Positions 11,001-18,807 of a stretch of 64,000 nucleotides of DNA are shown one piece after another (the first letter of the stretch is position 1; every line of letters begins with the position of its first letter). This DNA comes from Flexithrix dorotheae DSM 6795. Lineage in GTDB: Bacteria > Bacteroidota > Bacteroidia > Cytophagales > Flammeovirgaceae. The position numbers and the translations under genes are program-made. The notes beneath the pieces are model-generated. The model did no database searches. It was not told the DNA's origin and worked only from the letters and a program-made list of their open reading frames with translations. The stretch lies in assembly GCF_000379765.1 (NCBI RefSeq), contig NZ_KB903435.1:62110-126109 (forward strand), in the 5' to 3' direction.

Positions 11001-13352
11001 GGATTTATTCTGTCCGTCACCAAACTTCCACTTGTAATTTGATCCTCCTACAAATACTGCATCAAAATTAATTTTATCCCCAATACAAATGTTATGGTCC
11101 GAAGCAGTAGGGTTGAGGTCTGGAAGCGGAGCAGGCATGGTAACCACTCTCTCGTGATAATCATAACAGCCAATTCCTCCTAATGGAGCATTATTAAATA
11201 CCTCCAATTCTATAGTAGCAGTTACTCCAGGTTCAACCTGCCAAACCGGGTTTAGATCTGTGGAAAAATCTGCGTTTCCTGCATCATCAAAATACTTCCA
11301 GCTGTGCAACTGCGCATTTTGGCTTTGGTTCACGATTTCCAATCTTCCCGGATCACAATTATCAATGATCACATCAAAATCCGCCAACGGGACTTCCATT
11401 GTGATAGTCTTGTAAATAGGCTCAGAATAACACCCATTTGAATACGCTCTCATAGCAACCGTAATTGGACCCGCAGGTAGGTTATCATATACATTGGATC
11501 CATTATAAGCACTTTGCCAGTTACCAGAGTTGGTATAATCCCATTCGAAGAATGTTGGAAATGGATTGCTCGGATCGGTTACCGAATTATTTGCAAAATC
11601 AACTCTGGTTCCATTACAAATAACCGTTTTGGAAGGGGTAAAATCCAGACTGATTGGAGGCATCCCCACCCTTACGTAGTTATACCTTGTAAAATCTTCG
11701 CTACATTCAGAATTTGAAGCGGTTAATTTTATTTTATAGGTCCCAGTATTTAAATTAAAATTAGGTTCTTCATCAGTTGAGGTTTTCACTAATACGTTAT
11801 CCTGATTATAAACCTCCCAAAACCAATCTGTTACACTTATACTACCTAAAGTAGAAGTACGATTCTCTAATTGAATAGCTAAAGGCTCGCATCCTTCTCT
11901 ATTACCATCAATCCTAAAATCCACATCTATTGGTTGGGATTCAATACGAATCGTTTCCGTTTCCTCACAACCTAGTCCATCATCTATGGTAAGTCTAACA
12001 TCAAAAACACCATGGCTGGTAAAATTATGGGAAATATTGTTTGGAGGTGTTCCGGCTCCGGTAATCGAATTACCATCTCCAAAATCAATTTTATAATTCA
12101 CTGCATTTTCAGAGGCACTTCCATCAAAAGTTACTGTGAAATTATCAGCACAAAATTCTGTATGGTCTGCCTGAATATCTGCCACAAGCTGTGGAGGAAT
12201 ATCCAGGGTTTTGGTTACCACACCCACACAAGTACCATCCCCACCTGTAATCGTCATGGTTATGGTTCTGGTTTGCGTTGTAGTTGTATTATTATTAAAA
12301 GTATGATTTACATCTCTTCCGGTATCAGAATTTCCATCACCGAAATCCCAGGAAACATTTTGAAAGGAAAATTGAGGAGAAGAATTATCTTTAAAATTAA
12401 CCTGCATAGGGGTACAGGTTGTAATTAAACTCATATCAAAATCAGCTGTAAAATCATGTAGTTGAATGTAATCATCCCTGGTGAAAGTTTGAGAACAACC
12501 AGATTCGTGGGTTACCGTAAGTGTTACATCAAATAAATCCGGATCGCTTCCGGTCTTGGAATAAGTATGTGTAGGATCCTTATCGGTAGAAGTTGAACCA
12601 TCTCCAAACTCCCAGAGATAGGTCAGGCTACCTGGTGATCCTATACTGGTGTTATCATTAAACTTAACAGTAAGGTCATTTCCACAGCTTATTCTTATAT
12701 CATTCGTAATAAAATCTACATCCAGATCATCAATGATGGTAATTAAACCTGTTTTTTTTATGGCAGCTCTACAACCATTATCATCTTCCACAAAAACAGC
12801 CACATCAAAAACCCCAGCTTCATTAAAAACATAAAAAACATTTTTTCCTGTGGCCGACCCGCCATTACCAAATTCCCAAATCGTTTTTGAATCATCTATA
12901 TTACCTGAAACCCCATCGGATTTATCTTTAAAATAGATGGTATCTCCTTTACATCCACCAATAGCACTATAAGTAAATTCAGCCTGAGGCCCTTCAAAAA
13001 CCTCCACAAAATCTGTTTTAGTCACAATTGCATCCGGAGTTGGAGAATTGTCATAATAAATCTCCACTTTTATGGTAAATGTACCTGAAGTGTTATAAAT
13101 CCTTCCTACTTTTTGCCTGCCTGCTCCTTCGGGTTTAATATTATCTCCCAGATCCCACTTATAATTTGTTACCGTTTTAGAAGGATCAAGTCCTGTTACT
13201 TCAAACTCCACAGAAAAAGGAATACAGCCTTTTTCTACTGAACCTGAAACAAGCTTGATATCTTCCTGTGCCATCAGGTTATTCCCCAAAATGAAAAATG
13301 TAATTAGAAGAATCCACCGAAAGTTTTGTAAAGTTTTGTAGTTTTTAGCCAT
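5067..13352 (-). CDS. Giant secreted PKD-repeat protein with T9SS type B (CHU_C) C-terminus
   Basis: The 2,761-aa protein begins with a signal peptide (hydrophobic WILLITFFILGNNLMA, cleavage near residue 28). About 25 immunoglobulin-like PKD domains follow, each marked by variants of WDFGDG, WDFDGDG or WDFNND and by THTY/YTVTLTV-type strands. Near the end is a segment with TYLWSTGETT, YLWSTGDRSA and YTWSNDMTTQ units. The last ~90 residues form a gliding-motility-type domain: FPTAFTPNGDGVNDDF, then IYNRWGEPIF and a final SGSVLLIR. That end is the T9SS type B sorting signal, so the protein should cross the outer membrane and be exposed or released, probably as an adhesin or matrix fibre. A PorP/SprF-family gene lies just upstream, a pairing known for SprB-like adhesins. 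The paired cysteines near most repeat borders suggest disulfide bonds. The ligand cannot be told from sequence. Confidence 0.92.
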   Translation of the reverse strand: MAKNYKTLQNFRWILLITFFILGNNLMAQEDIKLVSGSVEKGCIPFSVEFEVTGLDPSKTVTNYKWDLGDNIKPEGAGRQKVGRIYNTSGTFTIKVEIYYDNSPTPDAIVTKTDFVEVFEGPQAEFTYSAIGGCKGDTIYFKDKSDGVSGNIDDSKTIWEFGNGGSATGKNVFYVFNEAGVFDVAVFVEDDNGCRAAIKKTGLITIIDDLDVDFITNDIRISCGNDLTVKFNDNTSIGSPGSLTYLWEFGDGSTSTDKDPTHTYSKTGSDPDLFDVTLTVTHESGCSQTFTRDDYIQLHDFTADFDMSLITTCTPMQVNFKDNSSPQFSFQNVSWDFGDGNSDTGRDVNHTFNNNTTTTQTRTITMTITGGDGTCVGVVTKTLDIPPQLVADIQADHTEFCADNFTVTFDGSASENAVNYKIDFGDGNSITGAGTPPNNISHNFTSHGVFDVRLTIDDGLGCEETETIRIESQPIDVDFRIDGNREGCEPLAIQLENRTSTLGSISVTDWFWEVYNQDNVLVKTSTDEEPNFNLNTGTYKIKLTASNSECSEDFTRYNYVRVGMPPISLDFTPSKTVICNGTRVDFANNSVTDPSNPFPTFFEWDYTNSGNWQSAYNGSNVYDNLPAGPITVAMRAYSNGCYSEPIYKTITMEVPLADFDVIIDNCDPGRLEIVNQSQNAQLHSWKYFDDAGNADFSTDLNPVWQVEPGVTATIELEVFNNAPLGGIGCYDYHERVVTMPAPLPDLNPTASDHNICIGDKINFDAVFVGGSNYKWKFGDGQNKSGKTPEVTFNKAGTFDVELQVTSNGCVVDTLLQDWITVTGPNVKLVKDKSNGCAPLTVNFEDQSTFHGATFKSRIWKVDNVAQPETSANFTYTFTEPKAKQSDRYKVTLVVETNEGCNYSKSTWIRATMPKPDFTMDSVRSCGTMEVSFVGVKHDSTAYEPKYKWSTTTSGITFSPSSSNRKPKANFPDGTHEVTLEVTDKYGCTNTITKTFEINLGHQLEALFTADPVEVNCPPAAISFQDTSMGKVPVVAWLWDFGDGATSTLQNPTRIYDRPNPQGFDVTLTVWDSINCSHSVTITDFVKVKGPDGTFAVDDTIGYEPFEVNFEGTSDNVTNSYQWQYGDGDLTLKTPQDSIKSKIYNPVTAGLPSKFEPEMILYDTAGCRFSTPSDIAITVLPCPTLDIGNDTTYCINFGDQTLNAFNPSHNITLGTIHYEWRVDGGAVFSNDPSITLPAVISTKTYTVDLYILDNGDTVCAKSDTVEVIFEDGPYGKFKIDPFQNLCEGVTIDFTNTSTFPPISGRDSIRWDFDGDGIFDEGDLDNPFWSYSTAGTYQATLEVFAGNGCSDIFIREIVINPLPVPEFSTENLCDGETVQFYDSSTVAVGNVIGWEWDFDNDGTPDSFIQNPQHLFSGGTGIYPVTLRAITDSTCNEVITKDVHIYPLPTPKLAPSSNEVCFNEVITFDASASNVANPGGVTPVPAIDQYEWDFNYDGSNFNIEATTSNSTATIDYNFATHGAYKVAVRVVTNNGCSAIETTDIIVNPKPVANFTIDNVCVDSDVQAGISNSSDVVNFNGSLIDKYQWDFDYDGTTFTEDALGETPSFAHSVAGDYTVALITTTNKGCKDTTTQNITIYPKPVVDFDISNVCDGVTLLFFDNSTIPVGYSNVQFEWDFDGEKVYGRNAKKVYPTPASYPATKSITLTVTSDKGCISSTTKTFDLTTDQIPVPGFTFTGFCADESFSFDGSSSSVGSGGITNWEWDFNNDSIFEDSGELITAPPFNHQGDHPVTLRVTTDKGCQELVTIDVPVDDPQVDFGYTSINVCMGDSIFFWDQTTFPDPVYGSRVPGIVHWEWDFKNDGTEVLNGADKDKVGFVYEKAGDYDVRLTITTALGCERTLIKTITIHPDPIPVFSVSEACQYAENIFTDNITTIHPDYKGDSIPGNTITAWYWDFGDFSRPELTATGEASHTYNFPGTYQAYLIAETDKSCNDTSAVVDVIVHPAPVADFSMDANCQGVDINFTDLSTLETDANGDSIPGNKIEAWYWSFGNGDIATTQNPNITYIVPDTVLVSLRVVTNQDESCSDLIIKPLVIHPSPITDFVADTVCHGGITQFTDASILTPNSDGNQPPGNEIGLWQWDFGDGKKGFIQNPAHEYEEPGTYTVILTTYTDKECFSSDTSEVIVRPNPIADFEATSVCFGNTTVFTDKSTVEKDMNGDEILTSVINTWSWDFDGDGKEDSNLQHPTFDYTAAGTYDVTLTVTTNNGCSHFITYPVKVHPVPEVVFLSENLCNGQVSFFIDSTSLPFPETDFLSTWVWDFGTSIGGVAMTSTKQNPSITYPDAGVYKVTLTVTTNNGCISQTSQELTVYQSPVADFNTENVCFGSEAQFISTSNDAGRDFVSQEWDFDHDGKFELEGAEVGFIYDEPGDYEVLLKVTSITGCVDTIVKPITIYSLPEAYAGIDKRLCDGERTSLSATGGLTYLWSTGETTKGINVLPEETTTYTVTVQDENGCLSFDSVRVVVVPEPILNADTAVCQGEIPILDASIVGYDAKYLWSTGDRSARIAVTEPGDYFVEAVVDYLGKECIFTKTITVNFDSIPTIETLPEEQIHCFEDGPLKLDAGAGSAYTWSNDMTTQIIEVEKEGIYHVIVENSVGCTSRKSVKVTELCPPRVYFPTAFTPNGDGVNDDFKPEWAHMVAFELIIYNRWGEPIFKTTEPTKGWIGDYLGKDMPSGTYPYKVTYTSELEPDKEIIYSGSVLLIR

Positions 13353-13761
13353 CTAGAATTTTATGTTAGCCGGTTTGGGTTTACTTATAACAAATGTCAT
13401 ACACTTACATGAAATCAGTGTTCTAACTTAACGTGGCATTTACTACATACTATGTATACTTTAATGGTGAAAACTAACACTTATGAACATCTGTATTTTG
13501 GGGTTTTGTATAAGATGAATGGATTGATAAACCCCACTCAGCAGGGTTGGGTGGTACTTTGTGAACAATTGTTAGTGGAAAAATGTGATTTTTCAATTCT
13601 TTTATTACATAATAAGGATTTCTTATAAAGTCGCATTAAAGTTTATTAACCTATTAACAAATGAGTATTTTTCATCTTAGATGTAAAAAAAATATCCTAT
13701 GGAAATCATAGGATATTTTTATATGTTGTTATTTTTTTCTATAGAATAGTAAGAATAATTT
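13353..13761. other. Intergenic region between giant PKD gene and PorP/SPOR gene
   Basis: This 409-base AT-rich stretch should hold the minus-strand promoter and leader of the giant gene. It also carries the terminator of the gene at 13762 (hairpin at 13691-13717). I see no convincing small gene. No exact TAnnTTTG element was found in the expected orientation close to the start, so the promoter is not assigned. Confidence 0.6.
13685..13717 (-). terminator. Terminator of the PorP/SPOR gene
   Basis: The stem AATATCCTATG (13691-13701) pairs with CATAGGATATT (13707-13717) around a 5-base loop. A flanking A-run (T-run on the minus strand) lies 45 bases past the minus-strand stop, and a T-run follows on the + strand, so it could act in both directions. 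Confidence 0.85.
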
Positions 13762-15141
13762 TTATTTTATTTCCATAGTCCAAATTTTTCCTACTTTTCC
13801 TGTCTCCTTTAAGCGGTCCCTTTCGGCATCAGCACTAGCTTTATCGGCTTGTTTATCAAGGAATACATAATACAATCCTTTTTCAGAATTAAAACCATAT
13901 TTAGAATTGAATCCAAGCTTAAACAACTGATCACTGAAATTTTCGGCATTTCTAAACTCTTCAAATGAGCCTACTACCACATAAAATCCTTTTCCCATTT
14001 TAAACAAGCTTTCTTTTGGATCAGATTCGGTTAATTGCTCAATCTTATTTTTAGTTTCTCCTGTTGTTGGAAGGACAATTTCCTTAACTGGCTCCTCCAC
14101 TAAATTCTCCATTTCAATAGTTTTACCCTCTTTTTCTTCTACAGGCGGAGTCATCTTTTGCTTTTCTTCCACTTTATTTTCCTTCTCCTCTTTTTCTTTT
14201 GGCGATTTTTCTACTACTTCTTTGGCCTTACGCTCTTTTCGCTCTACCACCTTCGACTTTTTCTCTCCAAACCTTATCTTCAATTGTATTTCATGACTAT
14301 TGATGGACACTCCTCCAAGAGTTCCTACAGGTTTTTCATAGCTATAAACCAGGTCCAGTTTTTCCTTTAAACTAATACCCGCCAAAGCCCTTAAACTTTT
14401 ATCTGGACTGTATCCACCTCCCAGATATATCAGCTTTTGTATTTTCAATAAACCAGAAACCTCAAGCTCATCCTTAAAAAGTTCATTCATTCTGTACATC
14501 AATACTGGCATAAATGTGTACAATCCATCTTTAAAACCAAACTGGTAACTTGCTGTGATTACCTTTTCATCCAAATTCCCGATTTCTCCCTGTTCAAAAC
14601 CATCCGATCCAACAGGGTTTACAGTAAACAATCTGGGTAAGGCAAAGCCCACCTCGAAACCCTTATATTTATAATGTACACCAGCATTTCCATCAAGGTA
14701 ATTATTATTGGCAACAATATTGGCCAAAGCCGGATCATTTGGGTTGCTCACATTGGCCAGGTCAAATTTACTCGAACCCATTCCACCTGAAATTCCAAAC
14801 TTAAAATGGTGATCTTCACCAAATGATGCTTTATATCCCAGGGTTAATAATAAATTATTATTACTCAGTAAAATACTCTTGTCATTCATCAGTAACAATC
14901 CAAAATTGAGGCTCCCTTTAGTAGGCAACATCAGATTGAAAGCAGTACTAATTGGAGCATCTTCAAATCCTGACCATTGCTTTTTGTAAGTCATGCCCAC
15001 TTCTGTATAACCGCTATTGCCCACAAATGAAGGATTGATTAAATAAGGATTCGTCAGGTAAGTTTGAAAATCTGGTCTTTCCTGAGCAATGCTCATGGTC
15101 CAGATAATGGATATTATGAAAGTAAAAATTCCTTTTTTCAT
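13762..15141 (-). CDS. PorP/SprF-family outer-membrane protein with C-terminal SPOR domain
   Basis: The 459-aa protein has a signal peptide (KKGIFTFIISIIWTMSIAQE) and then the PorP/SprF pattern: QTYLTNPYLINPSFVGNSGYTEVGMTYKKQW, a glycine-rich beta-barrel with GYKASFG and FGISGGMG, and strands ending near residue 285. PorP/SprF proteins help deliver T9SS cargo to the cell surface. Residues 290-370 are a Lys/Glu-rich linker. Residues ~378-459 (GKGFYVVVGSFEEFRNAENF ... GLYYVFLDKQADKASAD) look like a SPOR domain, which binds denuded peptidoglycan glycan strands. The fusion could anchor the barrel to the cell wall. It lies between two CHU_C-tailed proteins on the same strand, which fits an accessory role in their export or display. 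Confidence 0.85.
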   Translation of the reverse strand: MKKGIFTFIISIIWTMSIAQERPDFQTYLTNPYLINPSFVGNSGYTEVGMTYKKQWSGFEDAPISTAFNLMLPTKGSLNFGLLLMNDKSILLSNNNLLLTLGYKASFGEDHHFKFGISGGMGSSKFDLANVSNPNDPALANIVANNNYLDGNAGVHYKYKGFEVGFALPRLFTVNPVGSDGFEQGEIGNLDEKVITASYQFGFKDGLYTFMPVLMYRMNELFKDELEVSGLLKIQKLIYLGGGYSPDKSLRALAGISLKEKLDLVYSYEKPVGTLGGVSINSHEIQLKIRFGEKKSKVVERKERKAKEVVEKSPKEKEEKENKVEEKQKMTPPVEEKEGKTIEMENLVEEPVKEIVLPTTGETKNKIEQLTESDPKESLFKMGKGFYVVVGSFEEFRNAENFSDQLFKLGFNSKYGFNSEKGLYYVFLDKQADKASADAERDRLKETGKVGKIWTMEIK

Positions 15142-15249
15142 AGCTAATAAGTAAGTGGTTAGACTGAAAAAACAACCATTTAATTTGCCATCACTGATTG
15201 ATATTGAGATGAAAGCTCAATATTAAAAGTACTGGTACTTAATTGGTTT

Positions 15250-17973
15250 TTATCTCACAATCCTTATCCCTCCGGTAAATGTTTTTTGGTCAGAACTAAA
15301 AATATAATAGTAGGCACCTTCTGGTAATTCGGTACCAGCATTTGAAGCATTCCAGTCATTATTATAGGGCATGGCTTCAAAAACACGTTGCCCGGATCGA
15401 TTAAATATGGTTAATTTGAAGTTTTGGTAATTTTCGATCTCCTCTATCACCCACACATCATCAATTCCGTCACCATTGGGAGAAAACAGATTAGGGGCAT
15501 TAATCTCTGTTACCTGAACAGCCAATACAGTAAGAGAAACCAGGGCTTCACTTGATTCTCCATCATTATCCGTAACCACAATCCTAAAGGTATAAACGCC
15601 CTCAGATAATCCTTCAAGTAACAAATCCTCCTCCGTAGGGTTAATTAAAGTAGCTTCCGGCCCGGAAATCTGTGACCAGGCAATGGTGGAAATGGAACCA
15701 TCAGGATCTGAGATGCTAGCATCAATCGTCAGGGAATTTTCAGGGAGTGTAATTTCAAAATTTGCCGACACCTCAATTACAGGAGGCTGTAAAACTGTTT
15801 CCTCCTGGTCAACAATGTTGATGGTGAAAGCTTTTTCGTATTCCCCACCTTTTCCATCTGCAGTCTTTACCCGAATGCTATATGAAGATTTGACTTCATA
15901 ATCAAAAACTGCATTAGATACTAAGGACGTACCAGAAATGGAAAAGGAAGCATTATCAGTATCTCCGGTTCCGGTTACTAAAGTATAAGTATGTGAATCA
16001 GAACCATCAGCATCTGAAGTTGAAAATGTACCTATAGTAGTTCCTGAAGTCAAATTTTCTGAAATCGTATCCTTACTTAGGGAAATATCGGTTGGAATAT
16101 TATTCACTTCTGAAACCGAAATGGTAAAAGCTTTTTGAAATGTTCCTCCGTTTCCGTCATTGGTCTCTACCCTAATTTGGTATGAATTCTTTGTGGAAAA
16201 ATCAAATACTTCAGCCGTCTGTAATTGAGTTCCAACAATTGTAAAAGATGCATTATCAGTATCCCCGGTTCCGGCAATTAAAGTGTAAGTGTGGGTATCA
16301 CTACCATCCGTATCAGTAGTAGAAAAATTTCCCACAACTGCCCCAACTGCCACTCCTTCATCAACCTGATTACCAGACAAGGCAATGTCTGTAGGATCGT
16401 TATTTAAAACGATATTGGCATTATAGCTTTCTCCTGTAAATACAAGATTTTCTATCACTTTATCCAGGTTTGTATTATCAGTCATTTTTAAAGCTAAACT
16501 CCCAACACCGGTTCCAGTGGACACACTAATTTCATAAGTGGTACCTGAACCTGTAACTGAGGTAATATTCTGACTACCTGATAACCCGCTTTGTTCTACT
16601 TCAAAATTGCCCGTACTTAATCCGGTAATGGCTTCAGAAAATACGATTTGCCATCTCACTGTCCCCTCCTCAGTCGGATCGGGATCCAATTTGCTCAGGC
16701 TGGTGATGCTGGCTGTTGGAAAAGAAAAATTATAAGCAGCTCCTTTACCACCATTATCCTGATTTGAAGTAATCATAACAGATGCACCCGAAACAGCCAG
16801 GGTATAACCAAATTGCTCATTGATAGCTTTATCTCCAGCTTCTACTCTGCTCACCAATTCAAATCCATTTAGTCCGCCTGCATATTTAGTAAATCCTAAA
16901 ACTTCTCCTGTGCTGCTGCTTTTTCCATAAGCCCCTCCAATTACCAGGTTTCCAGAAATAGCCACTGATTGTCCAAAAAGCGCATCATCACCTGGGCTGC
17001 TATCTACTAATTTTTTGAGTTGTCCCCAATTACCAGCTCCTCCGGTATTTTGGGAAAATAAATATACGGCACCGTTTTTTGTAGATGGATTGCTATATTG
17101 AGGAGCCCCCACCGCAATTAAAGTATCGGAAATGGCCACAGAATTTCCGAAAAATGCTGCATTTGAAGGATCATCAGGTAGAATTTTTTTTACTAAACCC
17201 CAATTGTTTGCCCCCCCTTGATTTTTTGAGAATAAATAAACACCACCAGAATCAGTTGTACCATTTTCCTGTTTTCCGGCACCAACCAGCAATTGATCAC
17301 CCCCTAATTGTACTGCCACACCAAACTCATCATCCTGAGCCAAACCAGTAGGAACTACTTTTTTAATCAATCCCCAATTATCCGCTCCTCCTTCATCCTG
17401 GCCAAAAATATAAACAGCCCCACCAGTATTCGAAGGATTACCATTTCCCGGTGCTCCAATGGCCACTAATCCATTAGCAATGTCAGCTTTTGCACCAAAC
17501 CAATCTCCTGCCACACCATCTGCTGCCTGTATTGTAACAATCCATCCCCAGTTATCAGCACCTCCAACGTCTTTACCAAAGATGTGTGCCTGACCTTTTG
17601 CTCCCCCAAAACCATACTCTCCAACAACAATTAGATTACCGGAAATTCCTACCGCGTAACCAAACTGTCCATTTAGAGATGGGGTGGGGGCAGTTAATTT
17701 TTTAACTTGTCCCCAGGTGCCTGAAAAATTTTGAAATATAAAGACAGAGCCTGCTTTGTTATTCCCCGAATTCTGATCTCCTGGAGAACCCACTACCATC
17801 AGATCCCCTTCAATATCTCCCGACCAACCAAAAAAGTCGAATGTGGCTCCGGAAAAGTCATTTACTTTGGCAAGTTCCGAAAAAACAATATCCTGAGCTA
17901 TTGATGGTTGACTAAAAGCAAATAGAATAATGATAAAAGGCGAAAACCTCTTTAGAGCTGCTTGAAAGTTCAT
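15250..17973 (-). CDS. FG-GAP/cadherin-repeat surface protein with T9SS type B C-terminus
   Basis: The 907-aa protein starts with a signal peptide (FSPFIIILFAFSQPSIAQD). Residues ~30-420 hold about seven repeats with the pattern DxFGxxVAISGxLxVVGAP...GAVYIF, as in FG-GAP/integrin-alpha-like propellers. Residues ~530-740 contain two nearly identical cadherin-like domains (PTDIALSGNQVDEG and PTDISLSKDTISEN, each with DTDGSDTHTY- and DNASF-type motifs). A PKD-like unit follows, and then a CHU_C domain (NLFSPNGDGIDDVWVI, IFNRSGQRVFE, ending GGIRIVR), the T9SS type B sorting signal. It is probably a secreted, calcium-stabilised surface or adhesion protein. The PorP/SPOR gene begins 108 bases downstream on the same strand, so the two may be co-transcribed. 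A hairpin (ATATTGAG/CTCAATAT, 15201-15223) lies between them, without a clear T-run. Confidence 0.9.
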   Translation of the reverse strand: MNFQAALKRFSPFIIILFAFSQPSIAQDIVFSELAKVNDFSGATFDFFGWSGDIEGDLMVVGSPGDQNSGNNKAGSVFIFQNFSGTWGQVKKLTAPTPSLNGQFGYAVGISGNLIVVGEYGFGGAKGQAHIFGKDVGGADNWGWIVTIQAADGVAGDWFGAKADIANGLVAIGAPGNGNPSNTGGAVYIFGQDEGGADNWGLIKKVVPTGLAQDDEFGVAVQLGGDQLLVGAGKQENGTTDSGGVYLFSKNQGGANNWGLVKKILPDDPSNAAFFGNSVAISDTLIAVGAPQYSNPSTKNGAVYLFSQNTGGAGNWGQLKKLVDSSPGDDALFGQSVAISGNLVIGGAYGKSSSTGEVLGFTKYAGGLNGFELVSRVEAGDKAINEQFGYTLAVSGASVMITSNQDNGGKGAAYNFSFPTASITSLSKLDPDPTEEGTVRWQIVFSEAITGLSTGNFEVEQSGLSGSQNITSVTGSGTTYEISVSTGTGVGSLALKMTDNTNLDKVIENLVFTGESYNANIVLNNDPTDIALSGNQVDEGVAVGAVVGNFSTTDTDGSDTHTYTLIAGTGDTDNASFTIVGTQLQTAEVFDFSTKNSYQIRVETNDGNGGTFQKAFTISVSEVNNIPTDISLSKDTISENLTSGTTIGTFSTSDADGSDSHTYTLVTGTGDTDNASFSISGTSLVSNAVFDYEVKSSYSIRVKTADGKGGEYEKAFTINIVDQEETVLQPPVIEVSANFEITLPENSLTIDASISDPDGSISTIAWSQISGPEATLINPTEEDLLLEGLSEGVYTFRIVVTDNDGESSEALVSLTVLAVQVTEINAPNLFSPNGDGIDDVWVIEEIENYQNFKLTIFNRSGQRVFEAMPYNNDWNASNAGTELPEGAYYYIFSSDQKTFTGGIRIVR

Positions 17974-18190
17974 TAGTTTGTTGTTTAGTTAATCCCCTTC
18001 TTTCTGTTTTCCACACCTACCAAATACCCAAAGAAGTTAAAGTGGATTTATTACTCAAATGTATTTAACAATAGTAAACGTTATCCTACCTCCCATATTA
18101 AGGTAAGAGGCCATTTTCTTTTTGTTTCAATTCTCTAAATCAGGAAGTTGTGAAGGAAAAATAGATTTCAGATTTCATTATCAATTTTAT

Positions 18191-18653
18191 AGTTGGTGTT
18201 AGTTATGCAGTACAATAAATATTAATCACAATTCCCGTTGGTGCTGGTTGTGCAGTACAAATTAATCAAATGTTATAGGTTGGTGTTAATCGTGCAGAAA
18301 ATACCATTCAGCAAAAGGTGGGTGTTGGTTATGCAGAAACTCACAAATGGTAATCAATTTGGTGGGTGTTAGTCATGCAGTTTGAGCTTCTATCTAACTA
18401 CAAAATGGTTGGTGCTGGTTGTGCAGGAGGGATTCCAGACTGGTGGGTGTTGGTTGTGCAGGAGTTCATTATAAAAGGTTGGTGTTAGTTGTGAAGTAAA
18501 GCAGGAGAATAGCAAATAAAGGTTGGTGCTGGTCGTGCAATCAATAATTGGTGTTTATCTTGCAGAAAGTGGGTGTCAGTCGAACACCAGGTGGGTGTTG
18601 GTTGTGCAAAAGGTGGGTGTTGGTTGTGTAGAAAGTTGGTGCTAGTCTGATTT
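18191..18653 (+). repeat. Array of 14 iteron-like direct repeats, putative origin or incompatibility locus
   Basis: Fourteen copies of a 20-bp motif (consensus GGTKGGTGYTRGTYRTGCAG) all lie on the + strand. They start at 18191, 18236, 18278, 18317, 18361, 18407, 18442, 18477, 18521, 18546, 18568, 18590, 18612 and 18634. The last five are spaced exactly 22 bases apart, about two helical turns; most earlier gaps are 35-46, near twice that. Spacers are unrelated AT-rich sequence, so this is neither a CRISPR nor a simple tandem repeat. The copies at 18568 and 18634 have lost the 3' TGCAG end. Same-orientation sites of 20-22 bp in helical phase are the hallmark of iterons bound by plasmid Rep proteins. 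The same motif follows the initiator-like gene at 3396-4829. Binding and origin function are inferred. Confidence 0.75.
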
Positions 18654-18750
18654 TAATTTGATCTTAAAAAGCTTATAACCAGAAAGTTACACCATAAAAA
18701 CCTCGCATATAATTTATATAAAGTTAATAACTTAGATAAATTAATAGAGA
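18654..18750. other. AT-rich tract next to the phased repeats (candidate unwinding element)
   Basis: Immediately after the 22-bp-phased repeats, about 100 bases are very rich in A and T, including ATATAATTTATATAAAG and a run of TTAATAA-like words, and no gene is present. In iteron origins the unwinding element usually sits beside the iterons. A one-mismatch DnaA-box-like word, TTTTCCACA (18007-18015), lies on the other side of the array. Both are suggestive only. Confidence 0.35.
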
Positions 18751-18783
18751 AAAGGGAAGTAATTCTAATGAATACTTCCCTTT
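18751..18783 (-). terminator. Terminator of the DUF3347 lipoprotein gene
   Basis: The stem AAAGGGAAGTA (18751-18761) pairs with TACTTCCCTTT (18773-18783) around an 11-base loop. On the minus strand it is followed by TTCTC and AT-rich sequence. It lies 25 bases past the minus-strand stop. Confidence 0.75.
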
Positions 18784-18807
18784 CCTTATCAAAAATGTAT
18801 GAAAGAT

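Noticed and set aside
18007-18015. TTTTCCACA as a DnaA box
   Set aside because: There is one mismatch and a single site, 176 bases from the first repeat. It is too weak alone to claim a DnaA site.
18191-18653. Could the repeat array be a CRISPR?
   Set aside because: The repeats are only 20 bp and vary. Spacers range from 2 to about 26 bases, the last units are almost contiguous, and no cas genes are near.
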